Assembly: GCA_964540575.1 (NCBI GenBank)
Contig: CAZINI010000011.1
Coordinates: 1-64,000 of the forward strand
Source: UMGS1889 sp964540575
GTDB lineage: Bacteria; Bacillota; Clostridia; Oscillospirales; Ruminococcaceae
DNA length: 64,000 nucleotides
Direction: 5' to 3'
In this document: one piece after another, positions 16,439 to 25,574 of the stretch
Layout: the number at the start of each line of letters is the position of its first letter
How positions within the stretch are numbered: position 1 is the first letter of the stretch
Made by a program: the position numbers and the translations under genes
The notes under the pieces: model-generated
The model's input: only the letters and a program-made list of their open reading frames with translations
What the model was told of the DNA's origin: nothing
The model's database searches: none

Positions 16439-17854
16439 TTGATTTTCGCAGATCTTATATTTATATTCATATTTCTGCCGCTTTTTCTGATATGCTATTT
16501 TGCGGCAACGAAAAAAACGCTGAAAAATCTTGTTTTGGCGATTTTTTCACTGTTTTTCTATGCCTGGGGCGAACCTGTATGGGTGCTTTTGCTTATAGGC
16601 AGTGCCTTGGTGGATTACTGCAACGGACTGTTTATCGGGAAATACCGAGGGCGAAAAATTGCCGTTTTGGGCGTTATTAGCTCGCTGGTGATAAATTTAG
16701 GCGTCCTTGCCGCCTTCAAATACAGCGGATTTATTGTCGAAAATATCAATCTGCTGTTCAAAACCGATTTCCCCGTTCCTAATTTCCGACTTCCTATCGG
16801 AATTTCGTTCTATACCTTCCAAACTATCTCCTACACCGTTGACGTGTACCGTGACAACGTAAAACCACAGAAAAATTTCATTAGCTTCCTGATGTATGTG
16901 TCAATGTTCTTCCAGCTGGTTGCGGGACCTATCGTGCGGTACAGCGACGTTGCAAAGGAGATAGACCGCCGAAGCATGACCCTTGCGGACTTTAACACGG
17001 GTCTGGTGCGGTTCATCTACGGTCTGGGAAAGAAGGTGCTTATCGCAAACGCCGTGGGCGAACTGGCGGACAAGTATCTGCTGTTCGACAGCCTGCCGAA
17101 CTCAACCGCCGCCGCATGGTTTGGTCTGATAATGTTCACATTACAGATTTACTACGATTTTTCGGGATATTCCGATATGGCTATCGGTCTGGGGCTTATG
17201 TGCGGCTTCCATTTCCCCGAAAACTTCAACTACCCCTATGTTTCCCGCTCCGCAACGGAATTCTGGCGGAGATGGCACATTTCCTTGGGAAGCTTTTTCA
17301 GAGATTACCTGTACATACCCATGGGCGGAAACAGAAAGCATCAGCTTTTAAACCTTGCCGTTGTATGGTTCCTTACGGGTCTTTGGCACGGTGCAAGCTG
17401 GAATTTTATCCTTTGGGGCTGCTACTTCGGTCTGCTGGTCATTCTGGAAAAATACTGCTACGGAAAGCTGCTTGAAAAGCTGCCGAGGGTCATTTCCCAC
17501 ATTTATATGTTCTTCGTGACCGTTATCGGCTGGGGACTTTTCTACTTCACCGACCTTTCCAAATTCGGCAAATGCATCTCGGCAATGTTCGGATTCGGAA
17601 ATATACCCCTTACCGATGAGCTTTCAAAGGCTGATATTACCGCAAATATCTTCCTTATCGCTGCTGCGGTCATTCTCTGCTTCCCGCTGTTTCGCTATAT
17701 CAGAGAAAAGGCTCTGGCAGCCGAGGAAAAATCCGGTGCGGCTATCGTTGTTTTCAAATCCACACAAACTATCCTGCTGATAGCTATCCTTGCCTGCTCG
17801 GCGATCATGCTGGCATCGGGCACAAGCAATCCGTTCCTGTATTTTAACTTCTGA
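16439..17854 (+). CDS. MBOAT-family O-acyltransferase (AlgI/DltB-like)
   Basis: 471 residues, with roughly ten to twelve membrane helices spread over the whole length. These proteins move acyl (often acetyl) groups across the membrane onto surface polymers. The family His is in LTGLWHGASWNFILWG, and EFWRRWHISLGSFFRDYLYI is the MBOAT signature with its second His. The start is TTG 16439 behind AAAAGGAG. It is followed at 47 bases by a DHHW-type protein, the usual partner in AlgI/AlgX-like and PatA/PatB-like pairs. The acylated polymer cannot be named. Confidence 0.9.
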   Translation: MIFADLIFIFIFLPLFLICYFAATKKTLKNLVLAIFSLFFYAWGEPVWVLLLIGSALVDYCNGLFIGKYRGRKIAVLGVISSLVINLGVLAAFKYSGFIVENINLLFKTDFPVPNFRLPIGISFYTFQTISYTVDVYRDNVKPQKNFISFLMYVSMFFQLVAGPIVRYSDVAKEIDRRSMTLADFNTGLVRFIYGLGKKVLIANAVGELADKYLLFDSLPNSTAAAWFGLIMFTLQIYYDFSGYSDMAIGLGLMCGFHFPENFNYPYVSRSATEFWRRWHISLGSFFRDYLYIPMGGNRKHQLLNLAVVWFLTGLWHGASWNFILWGCYFGLLVILEKYCYGKLLEKLPRVISHIYMFFVTVIGWGLFYFTDLSKFGKCISAMFGFGNIPLTDELSKADITANIFLIAAAVILCFPLFRYIREKALAAEEKSGAAIVVFKSTQTILLIAILACSAIMLASGTSNPFLYFNF

Positions 17855-17901
17855 TTTTTTGCCGTATAAATCGTAAAGATCAGAAAGGATAATTATAGAG
17901 T

Positions 17902-19449
17902 ATGAAAAGAAAAAACAAAAAAAGCCGCTATTCCTCCGAGGAAATGCGGAAGAAAAGAAAACTGAAAAAACGCATCTCCGTTGCCGAAAGAATAAATATT
18001 ACCGTGCTGCTCAGTACGATATTTTTCGGCACCCTCTGCCTTATTTTCCTGAAACGCCCCACACATTCCGAGCTTGAAAACAGAAAGCTTGCAGAGTTCC
18101 CGAAGTTCAGCTGGGAAAGCTATTTTTCGGGCGAATATACCGCCGAGCTTTCGGAATATTTCAATGATACCGTCCCCTACCGTGATGATATTCACGAGCT
18201 GGGTGCATATCTGAAAAAGGCACAGGGCGTTCAGAGCGATGATACCTATGTTTTCCACGGAGATATTGCCGTTGTCGCCGATGACAACGGAAACGTCCTG
18301 GAAACCGAACCCGAGGTCACCGAAACTCAGAAGCCGCAGGTGACCGAAAGCACCGAAAAGCCCGACGAAACCTCGCCTGTTTCCCCAAACGAAACCACTC
18401 TCTCGGAAACAACAGCCTCCGAGTCGGAAACCGAGCCCGAAGAGGAGCCGAACATTTCCGAATTTTCCCATAACGGTATCGTTCAGATAACCCTCGACAA
18501 TAAACCGGCGGGAATTATGCTCTTCGGCGGCAGCGAAAAGCAGGGCATTCGCTATGCAAACACCATCAACGCTTATAAGGAAGCATTGGGCGATGACGTG
18601 AATGTGTATAATATGATCGTCCCCACCTCCGTTGAATTCTATCTGCCCGATAAGCTGAGAAAATATTCCGCTTCGGAAAAGGATAATATCGAAAAGATAT
18701 ATTCGCACCTTTCGGAGGACGTTATCCACGTTGACGCATACTCAAAGCTTCAAGAACACAGCAATGAGTACGTCTACTTCCGCACCGACCACCACTGGAC
18801 ACCTCTCGGTGCATACTACGCATATACCGCATTCTCGGAAGCCTTGGGAAACACTCCCCTGCCCATTTCCGAATATGAAACCAAAACTAAGGAAGGCTTT
18901 GTGGGCTCTCTTTACGGATATTCAAATCTTATCGACCTGAAAACTAATCCCGATACCTTCACATACTATATCCCGCCCGTGAACTGGACGACCTCTTATT
19001 ATGATTATAAGACCTTGGCGTTCAAGTATAACGGCGTGCTATTCCACGAATATGTTGAGGGCGAAAACTGCTACGGAATGTTCCTCGGTGCGGACGCTAT
19101 CCACACTAAGATCGCTACCGAGAATAAAAACGGCAGAAAAATCGTTGTTTTCAAGGAATCATACGGAAATGCCTTTGTACCATTCCTTGTTTCCGATTTC
19201 GAGGAAATTTACGTTATCGACATAAGATTTTTCGAGAAAAACGCTGTTGATTATATCAAGCAGATCGGTGCGACTGACGTTCTTTTCCTGAATAACGCAT
19301 TTGCGGCGAACACCTCAAGCCTTATCAGCGGCATTGAGAATATGCTTTATTCCCCCTACGGAACTGCTGCAAAAAATATGCCCGCATCGGAAACCACAGC
19401 ACTCGTTTCCGAAACGGCTGCCCCACCCGAAACATCGGCTGCACAATAA
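17902..19449 (+). CDS. DHHW/AlgX-like surface O-acetylation protein
   Basis: 515 residues. A basic N-terminus and one membrane helix (about residues 33-51) anchor an extracytoplasmic domain. A Pro/Thr/Ser/Glu linker (about residues 130-185) is followed by an SGNH-like catalytic part with FRTDHHWTPLGAYYAYTAF, the DHHW signature, and KESYGNAFVPFL, a Ser-containing GxSxx-like stretch. A second Thr/Ser/Glu-rich tail closes the protein. Together with the MBOAT gene upstream it should O-acetylate a cell-envelope glycan on the outer face. A ribosome site GAAAGGATAA precedes the ATG. Confidence 0.88.
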   Translation: MKRKNKKSRYSSEEMRKKRKLKKRISVAERINITVLLSTIFFGTLCLIFLKRPTHSELENRKLAEFPKFSWESYFSGEYTAELSEYFNDTVPYRDDIHELGAYLKKAQGVQSDDTYVFHGDIAVVADDNGNVLETEPEVTETQKPQVTESTEKPDETSPVSPNETTLSETTASESETEPEEEPNISEFSHNGIVQITLDNKPAGIMLFGGSEKQGIRYANTINAYKEALGDDVNVYNMIVPTSVEFYLPDKLRKYSASEKDNIEKIYSHLSEDVIHVDAYSKLQEHSNEYVYFRTDHHWTPLGAYYAYTAFSEALGNTPLPISEYETKTKEGFVGSLYGYSNLIDLKTNPDTFTYYIPPVNWTTSYYDYKTLAFKYNGVLFHEYVEGENCYGMFLGADAIHTKIATENKNGRKIVVFKESYGNAFVPFLVSDFEEIYVIDIRFFEKNAVDYIKQIGATDVLFLNNAFAANTSSLISGIENMLYSPYGTAAKNMPASETTALVSETAAPPETSAAQ

Positions 19450-19459
19450 CAAATAAAGA

Positions 19460-19578
19460 CGACTCTTTAGGGATGTACCGATAAAGAAGTTTTACCGGTA
19501 CCGAGCGGCAAACTTTGTTCATTTCGCAAATCAATAAACGAAATGACAAAGGGGTCGCTCCTAAAGGGGCGTTTTTTT
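19460..19578 (+). ncRNA. candidate three-stem structured RNA ending in a terminator
   Basis: Ten bases after the DHHW stop codon begins a compact fold. P1: CGACTCTTTAGG (19460-19471) with CCTAAAGGGGCG (19560-19571). P2: GTACCG (19475-19480) with CGGTAC (19496-19501). P3: GAGCG (19503-19507), CTTTG (19513-19517) and TCATTTCG (19519-19526) with CGAAATGA (19539-19546), CAAAG (19547-19551) and CGCTC (19556-19560). Seven T follow (19572-19578). It works at least as an intrinsic terminator, but the junction is far more elaborate than termination needs. No known RNA family was recognised. Confidence 0.5.
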
Positions 19579-19670
19579 ATTGCAATTATCTGTGATTTTT
19601 AATGAAAATTTCACAAATTTTACTTTGCTTTGTGGTATAATATTGTAAAGTATATCAATAATGGAGGGCG

Positions 19671-21437
19671 GTGCATAGTTTGTTTAAATTTATACATAAT
19701 TTCAAGATCAGAAACAAAATGATGTTCATCTATATAGTCGTTATCGTCCCCATTTTCCTTGCGGGTATCTTCAATATCCTTAATATGGTCAATATTCTGG
19801 AGGAAAGCATCATCAACACCTCCTTCAACAACGCCGACCGCCTTAAATCCCGTCTGGGAGATATGATAGCCACGGTGGACGGCATCGCCCAGCAGGTATA
19901 CGTCAATGACGATATATGCGAATTTCTGACAGGGGGATACGATACCGCCGAGGAGTGCAAAGAGTTCTATTCCTCCCATTCCTTTTTTGGAAACTATATC
20001 AGTGCATATAATCAGATCAAAAAAATGCGGATATACACCGAACGTCCCCTGCCCCTTTACAATGATGAATTCTACCGTACCACCGATTCCGTAAAGGAAA
20101 GCAAATGGTACAACGAAGCTATATCAAACAGGGGCGTTACAAAGGTTTCCGTATTTCAGGACAAAACAGACAGCAACGTTTATCTCCACCTTATCAAGGC
20201 AATATTTTCCGAGGATAAGTGCGTGGGAGTTCTGGTCATAACCATAAACCCCGACTGGATAGACAATATGATGGCAAATGAAACCGATGATGTTGTGTTC
20301 TCCACCGAACGGGGAAAGGTTTTTTACAGCAATATCGAAAATTTCAAGATAGGCAGCGTTATCGGTGCACCCGACCAAAATCTTCTTGAACCTAACCTCA
20401 GAACGCTGACCGACATTGCCTTCGACAGGGGCGATACATATAACGTCCTGGAAACCTTTGAGTATGAGGACACAAAAAATATCTTCCAGATATTCCTCAT
20501 AACCCCCGCAAACAGGATCAACGCTCAGACAAGTTCGGCGTATAACCTCTATATGTGGTATATGATGCTCTGCTTCTTCCTGTCATTTCTCATAATCATA
20601 CTCTTTACAAGTATGTTCTCAAACCGTATCGACCTGCTTAAACGGCAGATGCACAACGTTGCTACGGGCGATTTTTCTATGAGCTGTGAAATAGAGGGAA
20701 ATGACGAAATCACCGAGCTGAACGAGGACCTTCGGCGAATGGTGAACAGTATGCAGATACTTATCAAGGAAGCATACAACGCAAAGCTTCAGGCGGAGCA
20801 GTTTAAGCTGTCCCAGTCTGAGGCGGAATTCAAGGCACTTGCCAGTCAGATAAATCCGCACTTTCTCTACAATTCTCTTGAAACTATCCGTATGAAAGCA
20901 TTTTGCAGCGGCGACAAGGAAACCGCCGTTCTGGTCAAAAAGCTGGGAAAAATTCTCCGACGCTGCCTTGAGGTCAAGGACACTAACGTTATCCTTGGCT
21001 CGGAGCTGGAATTTACCGAGAATTACCTTGAGCTGCAAAAAGCCCGTTTCGGCGACAGGATAACCTATAATATTAACTGCACCGTGGAACAGGATTATCT
21101 CATTCTCCCGCTGATAATCCAGCCGATAGTGGAAAACGCCTTTGTTCACGGCGTTGAAAGCAGCACTGTTGACGGAAAGATCGACATAAAGATCAACAGA
21201 CGGGGCAGCGATGTTGTTATCAATGTTATCGACAACGGCTGCGGAATGTCCCCCGAACGGCTGGCAGAAATAGAGAAAAAGCTTGCCGAAAATGACACCT
21301 CTTCGGGAAAAAGTATCGGTCTTACCAACGTAAATTCGAGAATAAAAATGGCACACGGCTCGGATTACGGACTTCACATATCCAGCGTCGAGGGGAAAGG
21401 CACAAAGGTCACCGTTACGCTCCCCGCCTTCAGCTAA
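19671..21437 (+). CDS. sensor histidine kinase, YesM/LytS type
   Basis: 588 residues. Two membrane helices (about 15-37 and 290-312) enclose an extracellular sensor domain. A HAMP segment (about 315-365) and a coiled coil follow, then the His_kinase domain with phosphorylated His in SQINPHFLYNSLETIRMK (about 395-415). The ATPase domain has IIQPIVENAFVHGVE (N-box) and DNGCGMSPERL, with SIGLTNVNSRI. The GTG at 19671 is only 3 bases from GGAGG, so the TTG at 19680 may be the true start. An extended -10 (TGTGGTATAAT) lies about 40 bases upstream. It is paired with the AraC-type regulator that follows. Confidence 0.9.
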   Translation: MHSLFKFIHNFKIRNKMMFIYIVVIVPIFLAGIFNILNMVNILEESIINTSFNNADRLKSRLGDMIATVDGIAQQVYVNDDICEFLTGGYDTAEECKEFYSSHSFFGNYISAYNQIKKMRIYTERPLPLYNDEFYRTTDSVKESKWYNEAISNRGVTKVSVFQDKTDSNVYLHLIKAIFSEDKCVGVLVITINPDWIDNMMANETDDVVFSTERGKVFYSNIENFKIGSVIGAPDQNLLEPNLRTLTDIAFDRGDTYNVLETFEYEDTKNIFQIFLITPANRINAQTSSAYNLYMWYMMLCFFLSFLIIILFTSMFSNRIDLLKRQMHNVATGDFSMSCEIEGNDEITELNEDLRRMVNSMQILIKEAYNAKLQAEQFKLSQSEAEFKALASQINPHFLYNSLETIRMKAFCSGDKETAVLVKKLGKILRRCLEVKDTNVILGSELEFTENYLELQKARFGDRITYNINCTVEQDYLILPLIIQPIVENAFVHGVESSTVDGKIDIKINRRGSDVVINVIDNGCGMSPERLAEIEKKLAENDTSSGKSIGLTNVNSRIKMAHGSDYGLHISSVEGKGTKVTVTLPAFS

Positions 21438-21471
21438 CGCAAAACATAAACAGATAAGGAGGACACCGCAA

Positions 21472-23007
21472 ATGCTTAAAGTGCTTTTGGTCGATGATGA
21501 GCCCAACATTCGGGCAGGTATAAAAATGATAATCCCCTGGGAGGAGCTGGGCTTTGAAGTCTGCGGCGAGGGTGAAAACGGCGAGGACGGTCTGAAAAAG
21601 ATATTCGAGCTGCAGCCCGATCTGGTTCTTGCGGACGTCAGAATGCCCGGAATGACGGGTATACAGCTTATTGAAGCAGCCAAAAATCAAGGGGCAAATT
21701 GCAGATTTATGATAGTTTCGGGCTACTCCGATTTTACCTACGCAAAGGAAGCCATCTCTCTGGGCGTTGAGGGCTTTATTCTGAAACCCATTGACGAGGA
21801 CGAGCTGACGGAAAATCTCAAAACCGTCAGGGACAAAATTCTTGCGGATAAAGAGCGAACTATCCAAGAAAGCAAAAGCGGCGAGTTCCTCAGAGAGCAG
21901 AAGATACGCAGTATACTTATGGGCGGGTCGGACAGCGGAGATATTTTCGTCGGCTGCACTTCCTTTGACATTGCTCTTATTGAGGCTATCCACCCTGACT
22001 ATTCAAGCGGAAAACGGAATATCGTCAATGAAATAAAGGATTTTCTCCGAGATGAAACCGATTGCGATATTGTTTCCGCAAATCTGCTGACATCGATCGC
22101 CGTCATATTCCGAAATAAAGCAGAGGGCGAAGCGAAAGATATTCTCAGACGCTTCAAGAAGCTTCACGGCGGGGATATTTTCATCACAATGGGCGAAAGA
22201 GCCGAAAAGCCATCTCAGATACGGGACGCTTATCTCTCCGCCGAAGCACTGATGCGTGACCGCTTCCTCTACTCCGACTGCGAGCTGCTTACCCCCGAGC
22301 TGCGTACCGATACCGAGGACGAAACCGATCTGGACAGCTATGCGGATACCATCTATGCATTCGTGGAAATAAACGATACCGCAAAGCTGAAAAAGTGTCT
22401 GGACGACTTCTGTTTATCTCTCAGGAAATGCGGATATTCCGCCGAACGCTGCAAGGTCGCCTGCATTACCCTTGTTATGGACATTCACGCAAAGATGATA
22501 AAAAATATTGGCGAAAAGAAAACCGAACAGATCTTCAACTGCGATATGCTTATAGATAATATCGGCAGCTGCGGCGGACTTTTCGACATTATTGAGCTTA
22601 TGCAGCAGACATTTACCGAGATCTCCAATGTGCATTTCGGAAAAACTACCAAAAGCACTATGGAAAGAGTCGTGCGGTACATTCAGGCAAACTACGATCA
22701 GGAGCTTCGTCTGGAAATGCTTGCGGGAATATTCGGCTACAACAGTGCTTATCTCGGAAAAGTTTTCCATCAGTATACGGGAGAAAATTTCAACAACTAT
22801 CTCGATAAAATAAGAATTACCGAAGCAAAACGGCTTCTTGCCCTGGACGAATACAAGGTCTACAAGGTTGCGGAAATGGTGGGATATACGAATATCAACT
22901 ATTTCCACAATAAATTCAAAAAGTATGTGGGCGTCAGTCCCCTCAGCTACAAAAAAAGCTGCGGCAAGGGCGGCTCGGATTCGGACAGCGAGGATGAAGA
23001 GGAGTGA
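21472..23007 (+). CDS. response regulator, YesN/AraC type
   Basis: 511 residues. Residues 1-120 are a receiver domain (LLVDDEPNIRAGIKMIIPW, phospho-acceptor Asp in LVLADVRMPGMTG, Lys in GFILKPIDED). A long helical middle region follows, and residues about 400-498 carry a double AraC-type helix-turn-helix (LEMLAGIFGYNSAYLGKVFH, then KVYKVAEMVGYTNINYFHNK). Such pairs commonly control sugar-transport or cell-surface genes in gut Clostridia; the target here is not adjacent. GGAGG precedes the ATG. It overlaps the next gene by 4 bases. Confidence 0.92.
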   Translation: MLKVLLVDDEPNIRAGIKMIIPWEELGFEVCGEGENGEDGLKKIFELQPDLVLADVRMPGMTGIQLIEAAKNQGANCRFMIVSGYSDFTYAKEAISLGVEGFILKPIDEDELTENLKTVRDKILADKERTIQESKSGEFLREQKIRSILMGGSDSGDIFVGCTSFDIALIEAIHPDYSSGKRNIVNEIKDFLRDETDCDIVSANLLTSIAVIFRNKAEGEAKDILRRFKKLHGGDIFITMGERAEKPSQIRDAYLSAEALMRDRFLYSDCELLTPELRTDTEDETDLDSYADTIYAFVEINDTAKLKKCLDDFCLSLRKCGYSAERCKVACITLVMDIHAKMIKNIGEKKTEQIFNCDMLIDNIGSCGGLFDIIELMQQTFTEISNVHFGKTTKSTMERVVRYIQANYDQELRLEMLAGIFGYNSAYLGKVFHQYTGENFNNYLDKIRITEAKRLLALDEYKVYKVAEMVGYTNINYFHNKFKKYVGVSPLSYKKSCGKGGSDSDSEDEEE

Positions 23008-23414
23008 GCAAAACAGTTATGGAGGAAAAATTAAAGGAACTTTTACCCGAAAAAACGCTGGAAATATGGTATAACCTGACCGCCGAGTTGGACAAGCTGT
23101 ATGACGTGGATAGACTGTGGAACAAAGGCTTCGGCTGCTGGGAGATCGAATACAAGTACCGTCGGGGCGGAAAAACGCTTTGCACGTTCTATGCCAAAAA
23201 GGACGATGCCGTTATCCTAATTACCTACGGCAAAGCGGAACGGGAAAAGTTTGAGGAAATAAAAGCCTCCGTTTCTCCGTCCATACAAAGCATCTATGAT
23301 TCCACAGAAACGCTTCACGACGGAAAATGGCTGTGGATACCGATAGATGAACAGCTTAATATCCCTGACATGATCAGCATGCTGAAAATAAAACGCAGAC
23401 CTAATCGGAAATGA
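23004..23414 (+). CDS. DUF3788-family protein
   Basis: 136 residues. The pattern WEIEYKYRRGGKTLCTFY, followed by a variable segment and KWLWIPI near the C-terminus, fits the DUF3788 family of small cytoplasmic proteins of unknown function. The GTG start overlaps the stop of the response regulator as GTGA, so it is translationally coupled; an ATG at 23019 is an alternative. Confidence 0.7.
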   Translation: MSKTVMEEKLKELLPEKTLEIWYNLTAELDKLYDVDRLWNKGFGCWEIEYKYRRGGKTLCTFYAKKDDAVILITYGKAEREKFEEIKASVSPSIQSIYDSTETLHDGKWLWIPIDEQLNIPDMISMLKIKRRPNRK

Positions 23415-23429
23415 TTTTACGGCAAAAAC

Positions 23430-23468
23430 AGTGCCATAGTGTTTGATTTTTGTGAACACTATGGCACT
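23430..23468. terminator. bidirectional terminator
   Basis: AGTGCCATAGTGTT pairs perfectly with AACACTATGGCACT, followed by TATTTTTTAT on the plus strand and AAAACAGT (T-rich on the minus strand) on the other side, between two convergent genes. Confidence 0.8.
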
Positions 23469-23484
23469 GATATTTTTTATAAAA

Positions 23485-24384
23485 TCAATTCTCCGATTTT
23501 TTCGTTAAACGTCCGGGAAGTTCGGTGAGAACAGGCAGTGCAGCACCGATAAGCAGCGTAATTATCGAAGCTATCCCCCTGCCGTTTAAAGTAAAGCTTT
23601 CGCCCTCTGCAAATGCGTAGGAATAAATGGCATAAACCGAACCCACCATCAGCCCCGCAATAACGCAGTATGTTCCCTGACGAAATTTTTTCAGCAGCAG
23701 GGATATTATCTTCGCCGCCGCAAAAACTCCCACCACTATCCCGATGCCCGCAGGTATCAGCGGCAGACAAGCCGTGATGCGTTCACTCATACTTATCCCC
23801 GACGAGGTTATGGTGTCGATGGACGTGATTATGGTGTCATATGCACCGAAAACCTTTAAAACCATAGAACCGCTCAGTCCCGGAAGAATCATTGCCACCA
23901 TAGCGGCAAAGCCCACAACAGCGAGGTAAATGGCATATCCCACCGTCAGCGTGTCCGAACCGCCCGAAATAGGCGTTCCCGATGTCAGCAGAGTAAACCC
24001 GACCATAGCCGCAATTCCGCAGACAAACGGAACGGCGTTTACCGCCCTGAGCTTCGACTCCTTTACGCTTTCCTTGTATATCATCGGCAGACTGCCAAGC
24101 ACTATCCCGATAAAGAAAAACTGTGTCGGCTGATTATACCTTTCAAACAGCACCGTCAGCACCTTTGCTGTGAGAATAATTCCGATCCCCATTCCCAGAA
24201 CGACCGAAACCAGAAAACCGAAATTCTCCTTTATCTTTTTTATGTTCAAGTCGATGGCGTCCATAAGCTTGTCGTAAAGCTTGAGAACGACGGCAAGCGT
24301 TCCTCCGCTTACACCCGGGACGGCGTTGGCAATGCCTATTGCAGTACCCTTTAATGCGTTGATAGCAAATTCTTTGATATTCAT
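23485..24384 (-). CDS. popT: DUF368 membrane protein, PopT-type undecaprenyl-phosphate flippase
   Basis: 299 residues with about eight membrane helices. GTAIGIANAVPGVSGGTLAVVL at the N-terminus and MVAMILPGLSGSMVLKVFG in the middle are the paired PGxSG motifs of DUF368. Members of this family have been shown to recycle undecaprenyl phosphate to the cytoplasmic face for wall synthesis, so that role is likely. The ATG at 24384 lies behind a perfect GGAGG; a longer frame from 24414 is not supported. Confidence 0.85.
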   Translation of the reverse strand: MNIKEFAINALKGTAIGIANAVPGVSGGTLAVVLKLYDKLMDAIDLNIKKIKENFGFLVSVVLGMGIGIILTAKVLTVLFERYNQPTQFFFIGIVLGSLPMIYKESVKESKLRAVNAVPFVCGIAAMVGFTLLTSGTPISGGSDTLTVGYAIYLAVVGFAAMVAMILPGLSGSMVLKVFGAYDTIITSIDTITSSGISMSERITACLPLIPAGIGIVVGVFAAAKIISLLLKKFRQGTYCVIAGLMVGSVYAIYSYAFAEGESFTLNGRGIASIITLLIGAALPVLTELPGRLTKKSEN

Positions 24385-24497
24385 TTTTCCCTCCGACAAA
24401 GGTTGATTTTGCATACATTAATATTATTGCACAATAATTCCCAAATTGCAAGCTTTTAAACAAATTTATATTTATAGCTTTTTAATAAAAATTGCTC

Positions 24498-24526
24498 TTG
24501 ATTTTTTTGCTGATTTGTGATATTAT
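24498..24526 (+). promoter_or_regulatory. promoter of the cytidylate-kinase-like gene
   Basis: TTGATT at 24498-24503 and TATTAT at 24521-24526, 17 bases apart, about 55 bases before the ATG at 24580. Confidence 0.5.
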
Positions 24527-24579
24527 ATAAATATAATAAGTATCGGTATGCCCGATATTCGGAAAGGATCGGTTGCCCT

Positions 24580-25182
24580 ATGAAATCTGTTATTACTATC
24601 GGCCGTCAGTATGGAAGCGGAGGACGTGAGATCGGAAGAATCCTTGCGGAAAAGTACGATATTCCTTTCTATGACAACGAGCTTTTAAAGGTCGCTTCGG
24701 AGCACAGCGGCATTGCCGAGGAGTTTTTTATCGAGAATGATGAAAAGCCTGTAAACAGCCTGCTCTATATGCTGTCCACGACCTATTCTCAGGACACTCT
24801 TCCCTTTAATCATCAGCTTTTTCTTGCTCAGTTTGAAGCCATCAGACGGCTTGCAAATCAAGGTCCCTGCGTAATTGTCGGCAGATGTGCCGATTATGCA
24901 CTCAAAGATAAGAAAAATGTGGTAAATGTGTTCGTTCACGCTTCTATGGACGCAAGGCTGGACAGGGCAATAAAGGTCTACAATATCCCCGCAAAAAAGG
25001 CGGAGGACTACATTCTCCGCAAGGATAAGCAGCGTGCAGCATACTATAACTTCTATGCCTGCCGCAAATGGGGTGCTGTGGATAACTACCACCTTACCAT
25101 TGACAGCAGCTATATCCCCTATGAGGACTGTGCCGAGATGATAGCAAAGCTCGTTGAGCTTCGTGAAAGCTGCGGCTGCTGA
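24580..25182 (+). CDS. cytidylate-kinase-like family protein
   Basis: 200 residues. A P-loop variant near the N-terminus (ITIGRQYGSGGREIGRILAE) and ALKDKKNVVNVFVHASMDARLDRA in the middle place it in the AAA_26/cytidylate-kinase-like family. These proteins resemble nucleoside monophosphate kinases, but the substrate is usually unassigned. The ATG at 24580 sits behind AAAGGATCGG. Two genes follow closely on the same strand, ending with an EAL protein. Confidence 0.85.
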   Translation: MKSVITIGRQYGSGGREIGRILAEKYDIPFYDNELLKVASEHSGIAEEFFIENDEKPVNSLLYMLSTTYSQDTLPFNHQLFLAQFEAIRRLANQGPCVIVGRCADYALKDKKNVVNVFVHASMDARLDRAIKVYNIPAKKAEDYILRKDKQRAAYYNFYACRKWGAVDNYHLTIDSSYIPYEDCAEMIAKLVELRESCGC

Positions 25183-25200
25183 TACGGAAGAAGCGTTCAT

Positions 25201-25557
25201 ATGAAAAAATATCTCTCCGCTTATATAGCATTCATCGAAAAATCCCTTGCGGACACCTCTCTCAGCAGTGAAGAGCTGGAAAAGATACTCGCCGAAATGC
25301 CGCTGCAAATAAGCTTTATGCAGCACGAACGGCTTATTCATCTTATCGTTACCGTGCTGTTTGCACTGCTGCTGTTTATTTCGCTGACAGCAGCAGCCGC
25401 ACTGCATATTCCTGCATTTTTTCTGCTTTCCCTGCTGATACTCGCACTGCTTATCCCCTACATATCGCATTACTACTTTCTCGAAAATAACGTCCAGAAG
25501 CTGTACGAGCTTTATAATGCTCTTACCGACAGAATCCAGGCTTCACATAATCCATAG
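25201..25557 (+). CDS. small membrane protein, two helices
   Basis: 118 residues. Polar helical N-terminus, then two adjacent hydrophobic helices (about residues 44-66 and 70-88) and a polar helical C-terminus, so both ends should be cytoplasmic. No family recognised. It lies 18 bases after the kinase-like gene and 17 bases before the EAL gene, so the three appear to be one transcript. Confidence 0.7.
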   Translation: MKKYLSAYIAFIEKSLADTSLSSEELEKILAEMPLQISFMQHERLIHLIVTVLFALLLFISLTAAAALHIPAFFLLSLLILALLIPYISHYYFLENNVQKLYELYNALTDRIQASHNP

Positions 25558-25574
25558 CTAGGAGTTTTGCCCCT

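Noticed and set aside
17893..18729. 278-codon minus-strand frame opposite the DHHW gene
   Set aside because: Composition follows from the complementary strand of a conserved gene; no start signal.
20619..21683. 354-codon minus-strand frame across the kinase/regulator boundary
   Set aside because: Both genes on the plus strand carry full domain sets; the antisense frame has no motif.
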